A stretch of DNA of 64,000 nucleotides from Locusta migratoria (taxonomy: Eukaryota; Arthropoda; Insecta; Orthoptera; Acrididae): the NCBI GenBank assembly GCA_026315105.1, contig CM048744.1, positions 362,329,168 to 362,393,167 on the forward strand, given 5' to 3'. Within the stretch, counting starts at the first letter, position 1; every line of letters starts with the position of its first letter. Shown piece by piece: positions 11,190-22,805 of this stretch. The notes below the pieces were generated by a model, which worked only from the letters and a program-made list of their open reading frames with translations, searched no databases and had not been told where the DNA came from. Both the position numbers and the translations under genes were made by a program.

Positions 11190-11422
11190 CCCTTTAGTCC
11201 CTAGTTAATCTAGTTCAAATAACCCTTACATACTTTGTACATTTACCTCTTTGCAGGGACCCAATGACAACACAAAATGTTAAGCTACCTCCACCACAGC
11301 TATAGATAGTTCTGTGGCTCCATCTCTGCCCAAGTAAGTCTGACTTCAAAATTTACTCACCTTAGCCACATTAGATTCGCTGCCCGCCAGGTACATGGAC
11401 TGTAACAAAACATTTGTCTTTT

Positions 11423-11465
11423 TCCAGTCTAACGATGCGCTAACAGCGTGAAACGCGTAATTGGA
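11423..11465 (+). ncRNA. Hammerhead-ribozyme-like motif, right arm
   Basis: Plus-strand order: stem I TCCAGT, core CTAACGA (consensus CTGANGA, so the G is A), stem II GCGC-loop-GCGT, GAAA, CGCG, TA, then ATTGGA closing stem I. It matches the left-arm motif except that the core lesion is at a different base. Comparing the two arms gives an intact consensus core, which suggests the ancestor had a functional hammerhead. Confidence 0.65.
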
Positions 11466-11575
11466 GAATAAAAAATATGCAACAGAGACTGAGAATTATT
11501 TAATTATTCATCACAATTGCTGCACCAGCCGCCGCCACCATCATCATGGAATGGAACAAAATGGCAGTATTAACA

Positions 11576-13080
11576 GAAATCCACGCCCATTCTGACATCT
11601 GGAGAAGATGGACACACATTGTACAATAGGCCTTATGTTTCTGGTGTGTTAAGTCCATAGTCTGCCCCTCAATTCAAGGCCTTGTAATGCCCCGTATAGT
11701 CTAACGCATTTAAAGATTCTGAAATGTTATTATTTTTAGCCCTTTGGTCACCTATCGCGTTAGAAAAGATCATAAGAGTTACAGTAAACGGTATTAATGT
11801 AATATGTTTAACACATCTGACTATGAATAGCTCCAGAAAAATTCCTGATAAGGGTCTAGAGTAAGTTAAATACTGTTCAGGATGAATATACACCTTTGGC
11901 TTGTACTCCAGTATAACGTTAATTAAATACGCTGCCACTACAATGCATATGCGGGCGGCGCCGTAAGTAAAATTTAGTCATCTACGCACATGCCGTCTGT
12001 TACCAACGATTACAAAACAACTATGTGTAAATTATATTCTTATTATATGTAAAAATAAATAAATAAAAGTAATTAACTTAAAAAATGGGTGATCTAAATA
12101 TTGAAAGAGACTTATCAACAAGCTTCTTAAAAAAATCCTATCTATAGTAATATTATTTTCTTTCATCCTTTTTTCCAACAGTTCTGATTATTAGCAGAGA
12201 CACTCAAAAATAAAATTTTTATTTGTCAACGATAATATTCATACCAGTGCCAACCGATTACTTTACTAAAATTCGATATTTCCTTTACATCAAACTAACG
12301 TATTTTCACTCCAACTATTCTTGGAGATATGGATGACTTTTTACTATATTTATCCCCAAAGAACAAATGTTTATTTTTATTGTCCCCTTGATAAATGATA
12401 TTAATATCTTTTTAGATATTTTCAGATTACGATAGTAGTTATGACTTACTACTTAACTCTCTATTTTTTTTCCTGGCTTAAAGAAAAGCCAGGTAATAAA
12501 TAAATCAACTAAATTCTGTTTATTTTTATTGCTTGCTTCTGTTTTATTAATGTCTTTCATGTATGCCACATAAATATCTTAGCTATAGAGTGATTGCTAA
12601 CTAACTGTTCCCTGTGACTAACTTTTTAAGTAGGTCAAAGAAAAAAAAGAAAGAAAGAAAAATAAACCCCATGGCACCACCACCACTTACAGCTCCATAT
12701 TTACATTTAATTAATCTGAAAGCTAGCTTGGAGCCTAATTCAGATGTTGGCATCGAACAATCGAACAACTCTACGGTAGTAATGATAACTTTTCCCACCG
12801 AACCTAAGTCACTCTAAGCTGGTAGATGGTTACTTGCGAGATCTCCAAATAGTTTTATTGATTCCAAGCCCTAAATTATTAATATTCTATCCATCACTGT
12901 TAAAATATTCAATTAAGTATTGGAAGGTAAGTTGGTCTATTTTATTTTGTATAACTCACGGAACATCCTCATTATATACACTCTGTAGATGAGTTACTTA
13001 ATGCTGTCACACAGCATTAACTTCAGTTACTATCTTATAAGCTAACACTTCCTACAAACTGTCACTACCCTCAACCCCCC

Positions 13081-13123
<43 letters not shown>

Positions 13124-13750
13124 ACAACCTTGTCAGGTTGCACTGTTATCAGTAGTGCTTCTGTCACTACTATCCACAGAAACCAATCCACTCTGGTAAA
13201 TTCCTTCCTGTTTCGTGAAGGATCTAGACTTATACTACCATAAACTTGTTATTCTTCCTCTCAAAGCAGTCAGATCGGTAACTCACAAGCAACTAACTAT
13301 GAACCATATTAGGAACCAATAAATCATTGGAGATCTTCATTTTTCACTGTACAATAATCATTAATATTCCCTTTTCAATTTTATCTTCGTTGCATACTGG
13401 AATTATCTTGAGCGGCTCATATGCAGTTAAAATATATCTATGAGCTCTCTCCTGGATACATCTTTGGCGTTTCCCTGATATAAAATCTAGAACACACATC
13501 AAACAAATACATTGTAATCTTACCAATATTACATACAATTATATTTCACTGGAAAATTTCAGAAAAAATCATTAATATTGCATATTTCTGTAATAAATTG
13601 AAACGAAAATGTTCGAGAACTCCTTACCGAACAAGAAAATATTTTTCCTATTACAGTCTCTATCTACACATAATACAACACTATTTTTTCCATAATGTCC
13701 TGACATATTTTGATGCAAATGGTAATTGCCTGTTGCTATATAGTCTTCAG
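11576..13750. other. No gene seen
   Basis: AT-rich. A small perfect hairpin (CCTGGCTT / AAGCCAGG) lies at 12472-12493 and a run of 41 A at 13082-13122. No coding signal. Confidence 0.5.
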
Positions 13751-13900
13751 GTATCATCCATTGAAAATGTCTGGTTATTGGTAGCCAAGAGACTGTCACA
13801 TGACCACTTGCCAGCCACTGTGGTTGATGAATTCTGGTATTGCAGTGAAGCAGCATCATTAGAGTTTATTTCAACTCACTGTAGAGCTTGGTTAGAGCCA
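13751..13900 (+). pseudogene. Tc1-like transposase C-terminal scrap
   Basis: The frame reads VSSIENVWLLVAKRLSHDHL and continues to a Glu-Ala-Ala segment, resembling the Tc1-family block around the last catalytic acidic residue (PDLSPIE-x-VW) and the helix after it. The expected Pro-Asp is replaced. Sequence upstream is too decayed to read the other catalytic residues and no TIR was found. Old relic; assignment moderate. Confidence 0.5.
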
Positions 13901-14447
13901 TTTCTGCTACCAGAGGTGGCAAATTTTTCTGTTAAATTTTGCATACTGAATACCTCAAAATGAACTACAAATTTAATCACATATTCTTCCTTCTAAAATT
14001 GTTACTTATAAAGCATCCTGGTGTTGCAAGTTTAGTGCCCAGAAGTGTATAAGTAGGTGTACCATGCTCTTTCTTCCAGGTTAATCACTTTGTGATAGAG
14101 CCTCAAAATATATGTTCTATAAGAAGTGTCCCTAATGTGACTAGTTAGTTCAATTTATTACTCATACTGGGTGTAGTAATTTCAGTGTCACCCAAGTGTT
14201 AGTTAGTGTAATGCTTAAATCATATTGTAGTGGTAAGAATCAAATTCATGAACCCATTTTTATAAGCAATATTTAATGTTTTGGTTTTCTTTCTTGTTGC
14301 CTTTACTTTTACAAATAGATTAATTTATGAGGGATTTTTGAAGTTCTATGATATTATAGTGCAAGAAATCAGTTTCTGTTTCATAAATGGGTTGGGGCAT
14401 CAAGTTTTTGAAGTTCAGGATTACGAATCACACATTCTTCCAACATT
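13901..14447. other. No gene seen
   Basis: AT-rich sequence between a Tc1 scrap and a fold-back repeat. Nothing recognisable. Confidence 0.45.
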
Positions 14448-14634
14448 GGAAAAATCAGATTGGAATGTCAGTAATGAAGGGCAGATAACAACTTACCATA
14501 CAGAGGATCGCTGAGCTGCTGACAGGCAATTGTCTATTCTTCGTGCCTGTCAGCCGCTCAGAAAGCCTCTTTACAGTGAGTTGTTATTTGTCCTCTTTAT
14601 TGACATTATTCCACCAACTTTTTCTTACAGTGAA
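14448..14634. mobile_element. Palindromic fold-back repeat F, short
   Basis: The left arm contains GATAACAACTTACCATACAG and the right arm its diverged complement near 14573-14600. The apex pairs CTGACAGGCA with TGCCTGTCAG around a short AT-rich loop. It has the same general architecture as the other fold-back repeats but a separate sequence family. No clear target duplication was found. Confidence 0.65.
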
Positions 14635-15217
14635 CAAGATATTGTCATGATTACAAGAGTGAATGCCACTACTACCAAGCTAAAATTTCTTCTTAGTAAA
14701 TTTTCTTGGTAGTTAGTAATTATCACAGCAATGAACTGTAATTTCATAAAAGTGATTTCTCTTCCACAAAGTTATATACTACAGCATCTTTAAGAAATCT
14801 CATCTTGGGGAAATAAAAGCCACAGTTTCATACCTCATTTAAATTAACCAATTGCTGCTCTGAAAGTAGAACTTTATATGAACCTCTTCTCAGATAAAGA
14901 ATATTTACATTAGTTGCAATAAAATGATAATTATTCAAACACAGCAGTGCTCAACAGCAGCATCCATTGAAAATTCTACATGATATAATGTAAAAAATAT
15001 GTACAGGCCATTTACAACCTTCACTTCAGTTAAGGTATTTTATGGTGAAATAATATTAAACTTCATGAGTTCTGTATCATGGTATGTGCCTCTTCATCAA
15101 CGTTGTGCCCATGACAAACTGCACTTTATTTATTATAATATTATGTACTATTTTACTAGAGATTTATATAATACTATTGAACTTCTTGTGTAAACTTCAT
15201 TAAAAGAAGAAAAGGCC
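14635..15217. other. No gene seen
   Basis: AT-rich; chance reading frames only. Confidence 0.45.
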
Positions 15218-15981
15218 AAGGTTGTTCATGAATTAACATCACCAAGAGATGACCGTTATCTCCAGTTAACAGCCCATTGAGACAGGAGTCTGAATGTAAC
15301 TCACCTTCAACACACCCTCCAGGCAGCAACAGGATGTGCAATATCAAATGACACCATTTAGCCTGCAGAAACTGTATGGAGGAACTTCATGATTGTAGTC
15401 ATAACATATGACACTATATTCAGTTCACAGGTCAGCTGGACAATCATCATTTTCTCATCTGGAGAGAAAGTGGAACTTGGAACAATCCTGTTTATGTGCA
15501 GGAAACATCACCATATCTTGATGGGGGACAAATCTTGTAGGCACGAGTCGGTATTGGCGGATGTACGGACCTCTATGTCATTCAGGAATGGCACTTTGAC
15601 AGCTCAGAGGTATAGAGATGAGATCCTTCAACCTTTTGTTGTGTCATATGCTGGTGCCATAGGAGATGGGTTCCGTTTGTTGGACAATAATGCTCATCCC
15701 CACAGAGCTGCACTGATGTAGATTGTGTGTGAAGCTGAGGGAATGGAACAAATGGTGTGGCCAGCTTGTTTACCAGACTGAAACCTGATTGAGTGTGGGG
15801 TGCACTTGTCAGACGCATTGGAGCCAGACCAGCACCTCCCACAATGGTTGCAGAGCTGGATATTGCATTCATAGAAGAATGGCCAAATATCCCTCAAGAG
15901 CTGATTGATAATCATGTACTGTCTACGCCACACAGGTGTGCAACTGTATTGGCCATCCGAGGTGATCACACACTGTATTAG
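15218..15981 (+). pseudogene. Tc1-like transposase, degenerate
   Basis: Remains of a Tc1-family transposase in several frames. Near 15240-15350 an N-terminal DNA-binding segment is readable (SPRDDRYLQLTAH, then RSLNVTHLQHTLQAATG). A block from about 15590 reads NGTLTAQRYRDEILQPFVV and leads to LDNNAHPHR, which holds the second catalytic Asp. After a stop at 15719-15721 and a frame change near 15790, the C-terminal part reads EEWPNIPQELIDN and ends with a stop at 15979-15981. The third catalytic region survives as PDxNLIE. Many stops and shifts mean no activity. TIRs were not located. Confidence 0.8.
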
Positions 15982-16539
15982 ATGGCAATGGGAATGAATT
16001 TTTCACTATTATGGTAGCCCAATAGTGCCTTGCTCCAAATAAACACCATGTAAACCTGAAGTAGTGTATCAAACAAAAAATTACAGTTGTAACCAATATC
16101 TGAATATGTATATTGTCTATGATATCTTATCTGATCCCCTAATTGTTTTGAGCAGTGTATATTATTGATATCACAGACGAACACCTGACCTGTAATGCCA
16201 GTTAAATGAAATAGAAGAAAAAGAGGACATTATACTCGCAAAGGGTTTTGTGTTGTTATATACAAGTGTTTTAATATCATTTTAATTATAGACTTCAGTC
16301 ATTGTTGTATTCTTCAGTGGGAAATGGGACATAAGATACATAAATGTACCATACTAGATAAGATTAGGCACTTAATATATTTCAGTTCTTTTGAAATTGA
16401 AACACAAGGAAAATTGAAAGAATGAGATAAAAAAAAATCAAACGACAAAAGATTCTGTAGAACCAGTCACTTACCAAGGTGTGGACAAAAATATCAAAAC
16501 TCCTCAAACACAATAAATCAGCGTGCTGATAATAGGTTT
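15982..16539. other. No gene seen
   Basis: AT-rich interval between two Tc1 relics of opposite orientation. Some of it may be their degraded ends. Confidence 0.4.
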
Positions 16540-17170
16540 CAAAACAGAGTCCAATCACCTTGGAATGGAAAAATTCATTTCCTGTCTCTCTTCCAGGTAG
16601 ATCTTTTACCATTCTTCCAGCAAAATATGGCAATACCAGTAATAATGGTGGGTGGTGGATAGCAAAGATGAAACCTTCCTTCTAAAGTAGACCACGAAGG
16701 CTCAATAATTTTGAAATCTGATGACTTTGGCAGCCAGGGGAGATACATCCTTGCCCTAAAAAAAAACAGTCCTGGGTGTTTTGAGCTGTGTGAACATGTG
16801 CACTGTCATCTTGGAACACAGCATCACTGCTGGTGAATAGCTGTTGGACCATGGTGTGACCCTGACCTGCCAAAATGGTCACATAATCCTTGGCAGTGAT
16901 ATCACCTTGCAAAGTAACTAATGGTATCCAGGAAATGTTCAGTATGGCTGTCACTATCGTCACAGAACCCCTGCCATGTTTCACACCAGGTAAAAATCAT
17001 CTGCATTGTTGACTTTGATTGGTGCATGCCAAACGTAAATTATACCAGAAGTTGGAAATAGTGTGAAACAAGTCTCATCCAGCAAAATGACTTTTCCATA
17101 GTCCAGGTTTGATAGTTCAGTACCACTTTTTCCTATCATGGGCTTTTACATCACCGGATTTCCAGCTCAT
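16540..17170 (-). pseudogene. Tc1-like transposase, degenerate, second family
   Basis: On the minus strand, the region around the first catalytic residue is readable near 17040-17100 (a decayed LLDET and FPTSG block). Next comes KHGRGSVTIV, then GDITAKDYVTIL and VFQDDSAHVHTA, which contains the second catalytic Asp (16682-16984 reads as one frame). The third region, SPDFKIIEPSW in decayed form, is frameshifted near 16720. It differs clearly from the Tc1 copy at 15218-15981, which lies back-to-back with it. TIRs were not identified. Confidence 0.75.
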
Positions 17171-17182
17171 CATGCAATTCCA

Positions 17183-17250
17183 TGCATATGCTCTGCCAGG
17201 CACTTGAATGTGATTTGCAGAGTATCCCATGTAGATGTAGATACTGTCAC
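17183..17250 (-). repeat. Dispersed repeat fragment
   Basis: The complement reads CTCTGCAAATCACATTCAAG followed by TGCCTGGCAGAG, which I recall as the start of a very common grasshopper repeat. Only about 70 bp remain. The recognition is from memory and needs a repeat-library match. Confidence 0.45.
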
Positions 17251-17889
17251 TCCAGTTATGATATTCTAGTGCTGATGGGATTTTTTGCATGTACCATTCA
17301 GTTTGACAGTGACTTTTTTCTCTTCAATGCCCATCATCATCACTCAGCATATACTGTCTTCTGTGTTGTTAAGTAGTGAATGAAGTTTTTTCTGATTTTC
17401 CTGTATGCAGTGAAAACTTCAATATGGTGCCTCATGAAATATCAAAAACTTCCACTACCTTGGGTGTGAAAGCACCCAGAATATGGACACCAACAACTGA
17501 TTCATGTTTAAAGTTATGTAGCATCAACATAATGCACTAACAATGACACAAAACATTGTTAGCCCAGTACTGACACTTGGAACATATTGAGGTTATTCCA
17601 CAAGTGATGTTTGTTGTCTAATATAACAATAACACCTGCAGGCTTGGATATCATCTGTTGCTAAGAGGTCTCTTCAAAACCTCTGGAACTTCCATAATTT
17701 TGTGCCAGTGGAGTGCTGGAGCGAAATACAGTTGGAATACCTACATATGCCTCTGTTGAATATGTAACTGGCAGAAGTCTCATTATTGTATGTCTGTTAG
17801 TTATTGTTCAATACTGTATAGAGTGGAACATTGAGTCTCACAGTTTACAAATTTTGAGATGGCAGAGTTGAAGGAACAATAGCTTCTGC
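17251..17889. other. No gene seen
   Basis: Nothing recognisable between the repeat fragment and the mariner relic. Confidence 0.4.
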
Positions 17890-18310
17890 AATAACTTTTA
17901 TGTGCCACTAGAACCTTTACAGAGAGAGACAAAATGATTCAGGAAGCCTTCAGAGATAAATGTTTAAGCAGTACTTGGTGTTAGAACCATCAAATGGTAT
18001 AAAAGTGGTCTGATGAATAGTGAAAGATGACCCTTGTTCAGGACACCTTTCGACACCTACCAATGATGGCCATGTGAGAAATGTCAAACAAATTATGCAT
18101 GCCAATCTTAATTGACTGAATGAGAGACTGCCAAAGAATGTAACACTTATACTGGACTCTGAAATCCTGACACAGCATCTTGGAATGCATCATGTTGGTG
18201 ACAAGTTTGTCCCATGACTCATTAGTCAAGTTTAGGAAGACCATCACCTCACAATATATGAAGAGCTTTTGGATCATGCATATGAGAATGAGATATTCCG
18301 TAAGTGCCCC
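17890..18310 (+). pseudogene. mariner transposase N-terminal relic
   Basis: Decayed N-terminal half of a mariner transposase. Readable blocks include a DDPCSGHLSTPT linker (normally ...RSGRPSTS), then HVRNVKQIMHAN, ILTQHLGMHHVGDKFVP, and LTIYEELLDHAYENEIF near 18250-18300. Stops and at least one frameshift break it, and the catalytic half is absent or unreadable. It is a third mariner lineage in the window, distinct from 5629-6948 and 7883-8628. Confidence 0.65.
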
Positions 18311-19509
18311 TGTAGACTTTTTTCTTTTTTTAATTTCGTAAGTTGAAAACCACATTGAATGGACAAAGATTAGCAACAATAGCTGAAATAAAAGAAAGGT
18401 TGCAGATGGCACTTTGCAAGATCCAGCAAGACGTTTACTAAGATTGTTTCTGGAAGTGGAAATGGCAGTTGGAACAGTGTATCAATTGTGGAGGAGACTA
18501 TTTCTAAGATAACTGTGCACAGAAAGTAGTGGAAAAATTTAATGGACAAAGTTCAGTAATTTTTTGAACAGACCTCATACATTTAGGTATGCATTTCTTA
18601 CAGTGTTTTCATTTTTTTATTATCTTATCCCTGTGTGTACAAGAAAATAAACATTAGAATGAAATAGGGTGTAGACCAGTCACGAGTAACTGTGGAAGGC
18701 GTGCTTGTAAATGGATAATGAGAGTAAGACACTGGAAAAGAAATAAACATACAAGTATGTCTACAATAAGAAATGAAATACATTTAAAATGGAAGCAAAT
18801 ATGATAGAGGAATGAAAAAGATAGTAGGGGGTGTTGGGATATGGAAATATATTAATTAAAACTGGGTCATTTAATTTTTTAAAAACATTTTATGAATGTC
18901 TGTTGTACACAATGCAATACATCAACACTGTAAGAAACCTTGCTAGTATATTATAAAGCTGACACTGAATTTGGAGTGGGAAATTAAACTGGTTTGTTCT
19001 ACTAATGTGTAATAACTTTGCTGAGTTTGATCATTTTCTAGTTGCTATGAAAATGCCACACTCCTGATTAGTTTGTTTCCACCCAGAAAATAAAAATAAT
19101 ATTAGCTTTCTAAATGTTCAACAATGTTTCTGTTGTTGTTACTACTGTAAGGATATACTGAGTATTAGACAACTTCTTTTCATTCATTGCTGCTTATATT
19201 GCTTCACTTGTAATTCAGATAGTTGCATTAACATATGTTGTTATAATATTGTTTTACGTGAAAGTGGGCTAATAAAATAAGATCTTAGCTGTATGAGAAT
19301 AGGAATTTAGAAGAACACAGTCTATTATAAATTGTCAGAATAATTGGTTCACTGAATGAATGCTGCTGCAACAGTGGAGCATTCATACTAAAAGACTGAG
19401 AAGCTTGGCAGTCAAAGGGCTACTGGTGGCACCTACATCTAAATAAATAAATAGATAAGTAAATAAATAGAAATAAAATAATACTGTAAAATTTGTTCTT
19501 CTGTATTCT

Positions 19510-19566
<57 letters not shown>

Positions 19567-20842
19567 CTGATTGTGTGTACATTCCCCCACTCCTTTTATA
19601 GTGCATGATGACAAAACCTGGATCATGATGGTTAAGGCCAATTGGCACTCACTTTTAGAGAGCATTAGTGAATTAAACATTTATTGATCTTAAATTTACA
19701 AGTGAGTCATCTTCTCCACGACAGTTCAAGGACTTCCAGTTCAGTGTCACAGTAGTGCTTCAGTTGGTGCTTTTCTACCGTGTACTGGTAATTGGGCTAT
19801 AGGTGCTCTTCTGAAACACTGTTGCTGCATCATGCTGTGCTGTCACAGTGATGTAGGATTCCTCCCTTATTGCTGAATTGATCACTTCAGCTTCTTGCTT
19901 GAGTGAGGTGAACCAATAGTTTCTGGGGTGTGCTATACTATTTCCATTGTTGCCTTTCTGCCAGTATGTTATTCTGATTGTGATCCAGTGCACTAGCCTG
20001 GCTTGACTTGATTAATTTTGGATAAAGAAATCTTTAAAAAATGCAATAGCCAAGGATGTCTCTTTGTGGTTTGAAGTTTTCATATGAAGCAGGAGCTCTC
20101 CTGAATTTCATCTGATATTTCTAGCTAGTAATTCTTGCTGTGACACTTTTTCAATGACCTTCACCCAACAAAACTTAGTAGGATGTGGTAGGTGTACAAA
20201 CAATTTTTGTTTTATGTTGGAAACAATTTGAAATTTGTGTTCATTTTCAGCAGGCTAGCACCAAGTATAGTCACATTGTTTTACTGATCTAGTTATTTTC
20301 CTGCTTGATAATTGCTATGTCAACCTCTTTCTTTGTGGGTACAGCATCCATCATTCTTATTATTTTCTTTTTATTCAAGCTTATCAGTTAAAATATCTAA
20401 AAATTCATTCCTTATCAGTTAGTTGAACAATATTATTCAGTATCAGGTATTTCTCTACATGAGGATTATTTGTGGATGGCAACAAATGTGACTGTGATTT
20501 TGTCAGTTGCAGATATCATATCAGTACCAGTACAATTTTTGAACCAACTTATAAGTGAGCCCATTACACAATTTTTTTATTTTATTTTAACTATGTTAGA
20601 GTAGTCTCCCTTTAATAAATTGAGTATATGACATTTTAGTCCTCCCCTGTTCCTTAGTGGTCAACATTGGTTGTTCCCATGCAGGAGTCCCTAGTTTTAA
20701 TTTGGGTAATTCCAAGGATTTTTCTACAGTGGAAGGGCAGATGTTGGCTGTATTCAGCCTCTTGATTATGATCAAAATGTTACTTGAATGAGAAGTAGTG
20801 GCTCCACAGTCTAAAACGTTGACAAAATGACCAGTAGGGTAG
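18311..20842. other. No gene seen; long T homopolymer
   Basis: AT-rich. An uninterrupted run of 49 T lies at 19512-19560. Chance frames only; no exon with convincing splice sites. Confidence 0.45.
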
Positions 20843-21626
20843 TGTGCTGATCACATACCCCCTCTTTTGTGTCTCGTTGCCGCCAGTTGTCCTAGGTGGG
20901 CCGAGTGGAGAGAGACCGACACAGGGAAATAGGGATGCACGCGTGTGCGGGTACAGAGTCTGAGATGACCAGCCAGTGGGACAGCAGAAACTAAAAGCAG
21001 TAAGCTAGATTAGTGCAAGACATATATTTCATAGAAATATTATAATACTTAACTTTTACAAGTTTCATGACTGCCAATTAGTGTAATGCTGAGACATAGG
21101 TTAACTAGGTAGAGGCCTGCCTACTGATGAGAGTTTGTTCTAGTGCCTGTCCTATTGTCAAGTGGCCAATACGGTTCAGTGGTGGCCACGAGCATGGTTG
21201 CAGCAGAGGGCACTCGTGGCTGACGTCTTAAGAATGTCGCACCGTACTTGCATGGCGGTGCACGGCGAAAGTACGTGGTGCGCACTTCAGACTTGTGTCA
21301 CACCACATCCTCTGCACTACATCCACTTGGTACTATATGGCAGAGAAAAGATGATACCATTCTTATTACTCCTTGATGCACGCAACACAAATAGCATGCA
21401 CCACAGAAATGTGTGCACATCTGACCACCAGACGACAGCCCGGACATTTACAGGCTTTGAAGCAGTGCCCCCACACTCCTATGGTGTTTAGGCCAATGAG
21501 GCCGGACTCGTGGGCTAGTTATGCTGTAGCTATCAGACTGTGAAGACGATCTTGTGATAAATATTTCCTATTGTGTGTAGTGACTTACCAGTGTTATACT
21601 CATGAAATGTGTTACAAGTTACAACA
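20843..21626 (+). repeat. Gypsy 5' LTR (approximate)
   Basis: The segment begins near TGTGCTGATCACATA and ends near TTACAACA, just before TTGGCGACGAG, a primer-binding-site-like leader that precedes a gag frame. The right end is inferred from that leader; the left end is a guess at the first TG. A frame inside (21162-21491) is not a gene. No 3' LTR partner was recognised. Confidence 0.5.
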
Positions 21627-21775
21627 CATTTCTTGGCGACGAGTAGTGTTTGAACTTCCGTGTTTTTACTGAGCCCACTTCTCTTTCTATAGATTCGCAA
21701 ACAACTACCACTTCCTTAGACTTTCAACTCCCTCTGAGGGATCTAGTGCAGTCAATGAGTGTTCAAAAGAGGTGT

Positions 21776-22441
21776 GTAGAGTGCATGGAATATGCGAGAA
21801 TATTTGACTTAAGGACTTTGTTAGAGATAGTTAGGAGGTGAACATACTAAGAGTCCCCACCCCTGGGGGGTGAGCTAACATGGGGAGGAGGGTGGAAAGG
21901 TATCGTTTTTTGGTTTTTCGCTTGTATCTTAGGAAACATCCTATTTTGAAAAAAATGTTCCACATAAAACTGAAAGATAATTAAATTTTATATAAAATTG
22001 TTTCTATACATATTCATCGGATTCCTAACAGTTTTCGAGATATATGTTATTGAAAATGACAATTTTGGAAAAAATCATTGTTGCCTCACTAATTTTGTCA
22101 AACATTTACTTCTAGTGACCCACTCGATCGTTTGTCAGGAAATTTGTCAGAAAGAAACTTGTAGAGAATTAAATTTCCTTCAATTTGATATGCAAATTTG
22201 CTACCTTATCTTCAGCCCATCAGAAGTTACATCATTTACAAGATGTGTGGTCAATTTTGATGTCTTTCTAGAAATGAGTGTTTGGAGACGCTGTGACTTT
22301 TTAGGTTATGAAACGTATTAGCATGGTAAATAACAATGCTTTAACACTGGTAATAAGGTAATTGCAATTGAAAAAGAACACCTTTTTATAATAGTAGAAT
22401 TATCATAATATTATGAATCATATAGTGAAAGTATTTACAAG
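21776..22441 (+). repeat. Left inverted arm of the long-TIR element
   Basis: Starts GTAGAGTGCATG and ends near TTTACAAGCA. It pairs with the right arm in reverse complement along its whole length, with small insertions and deletions. It holds only chance frames. Confidence 0.8.
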
Positions 22442-22805
22442 CACTGATAGAGGTTAAAATGGGGGGGGGGGGGGGGGAACCCCAAGGGGGAAAAAATGTT
22501 TTCAACGCAACATCTTCATTTTTTTTAGGCGAAAGAGTCGACGCTCGTTTTTTGTCACCTGCAGTGGACATGCCGTCGAGATGGGAGAGGGTTAATGATG
22601 GGGAAGCCCCAGGATGAACATCAAAGGCCTGTCACTGGCTCTCTCCAAGACACTGGACTGGGGGGGTGGAAAGGAGTGTTCTCACTCACTTCTTACTTCA
22701 GGTCACATCAAAAGTTCGCCAAGTGTAGAGAAAGTGTGTGTATTGGCATTGTGTGTCGGCTTTTCATGATATGTTTATGAAAATTTTGACTCTGTAGTGC
22801 ACACA

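Larger units (their letters stand above)
10204..11559. mobile_element. Inverted-repeat retroelement fragment with hammerhead-like arms
   Basis: AATGGCAGTATTAACA occurs at 10188-10203 and 11560-11575, which looks like a 16-bp target duplication. Inside it, 10204-10443 and 11261-11508 are inverted copies of one about 240-bp sequence; the right side carries about 50 bp more before the duplication. Each arm contains one hammerhead-ribozyme-like motif. Penelope-like elements are known to carry such motifs in their terminal repeats and to insert as inverted or partial copies, so a non-autonomous Penelope-type origin is the leading inference. No reverse transcriptase is present. A palindromic repeat (10803-11189) is nested in the centre. 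Confidence 0.65.
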
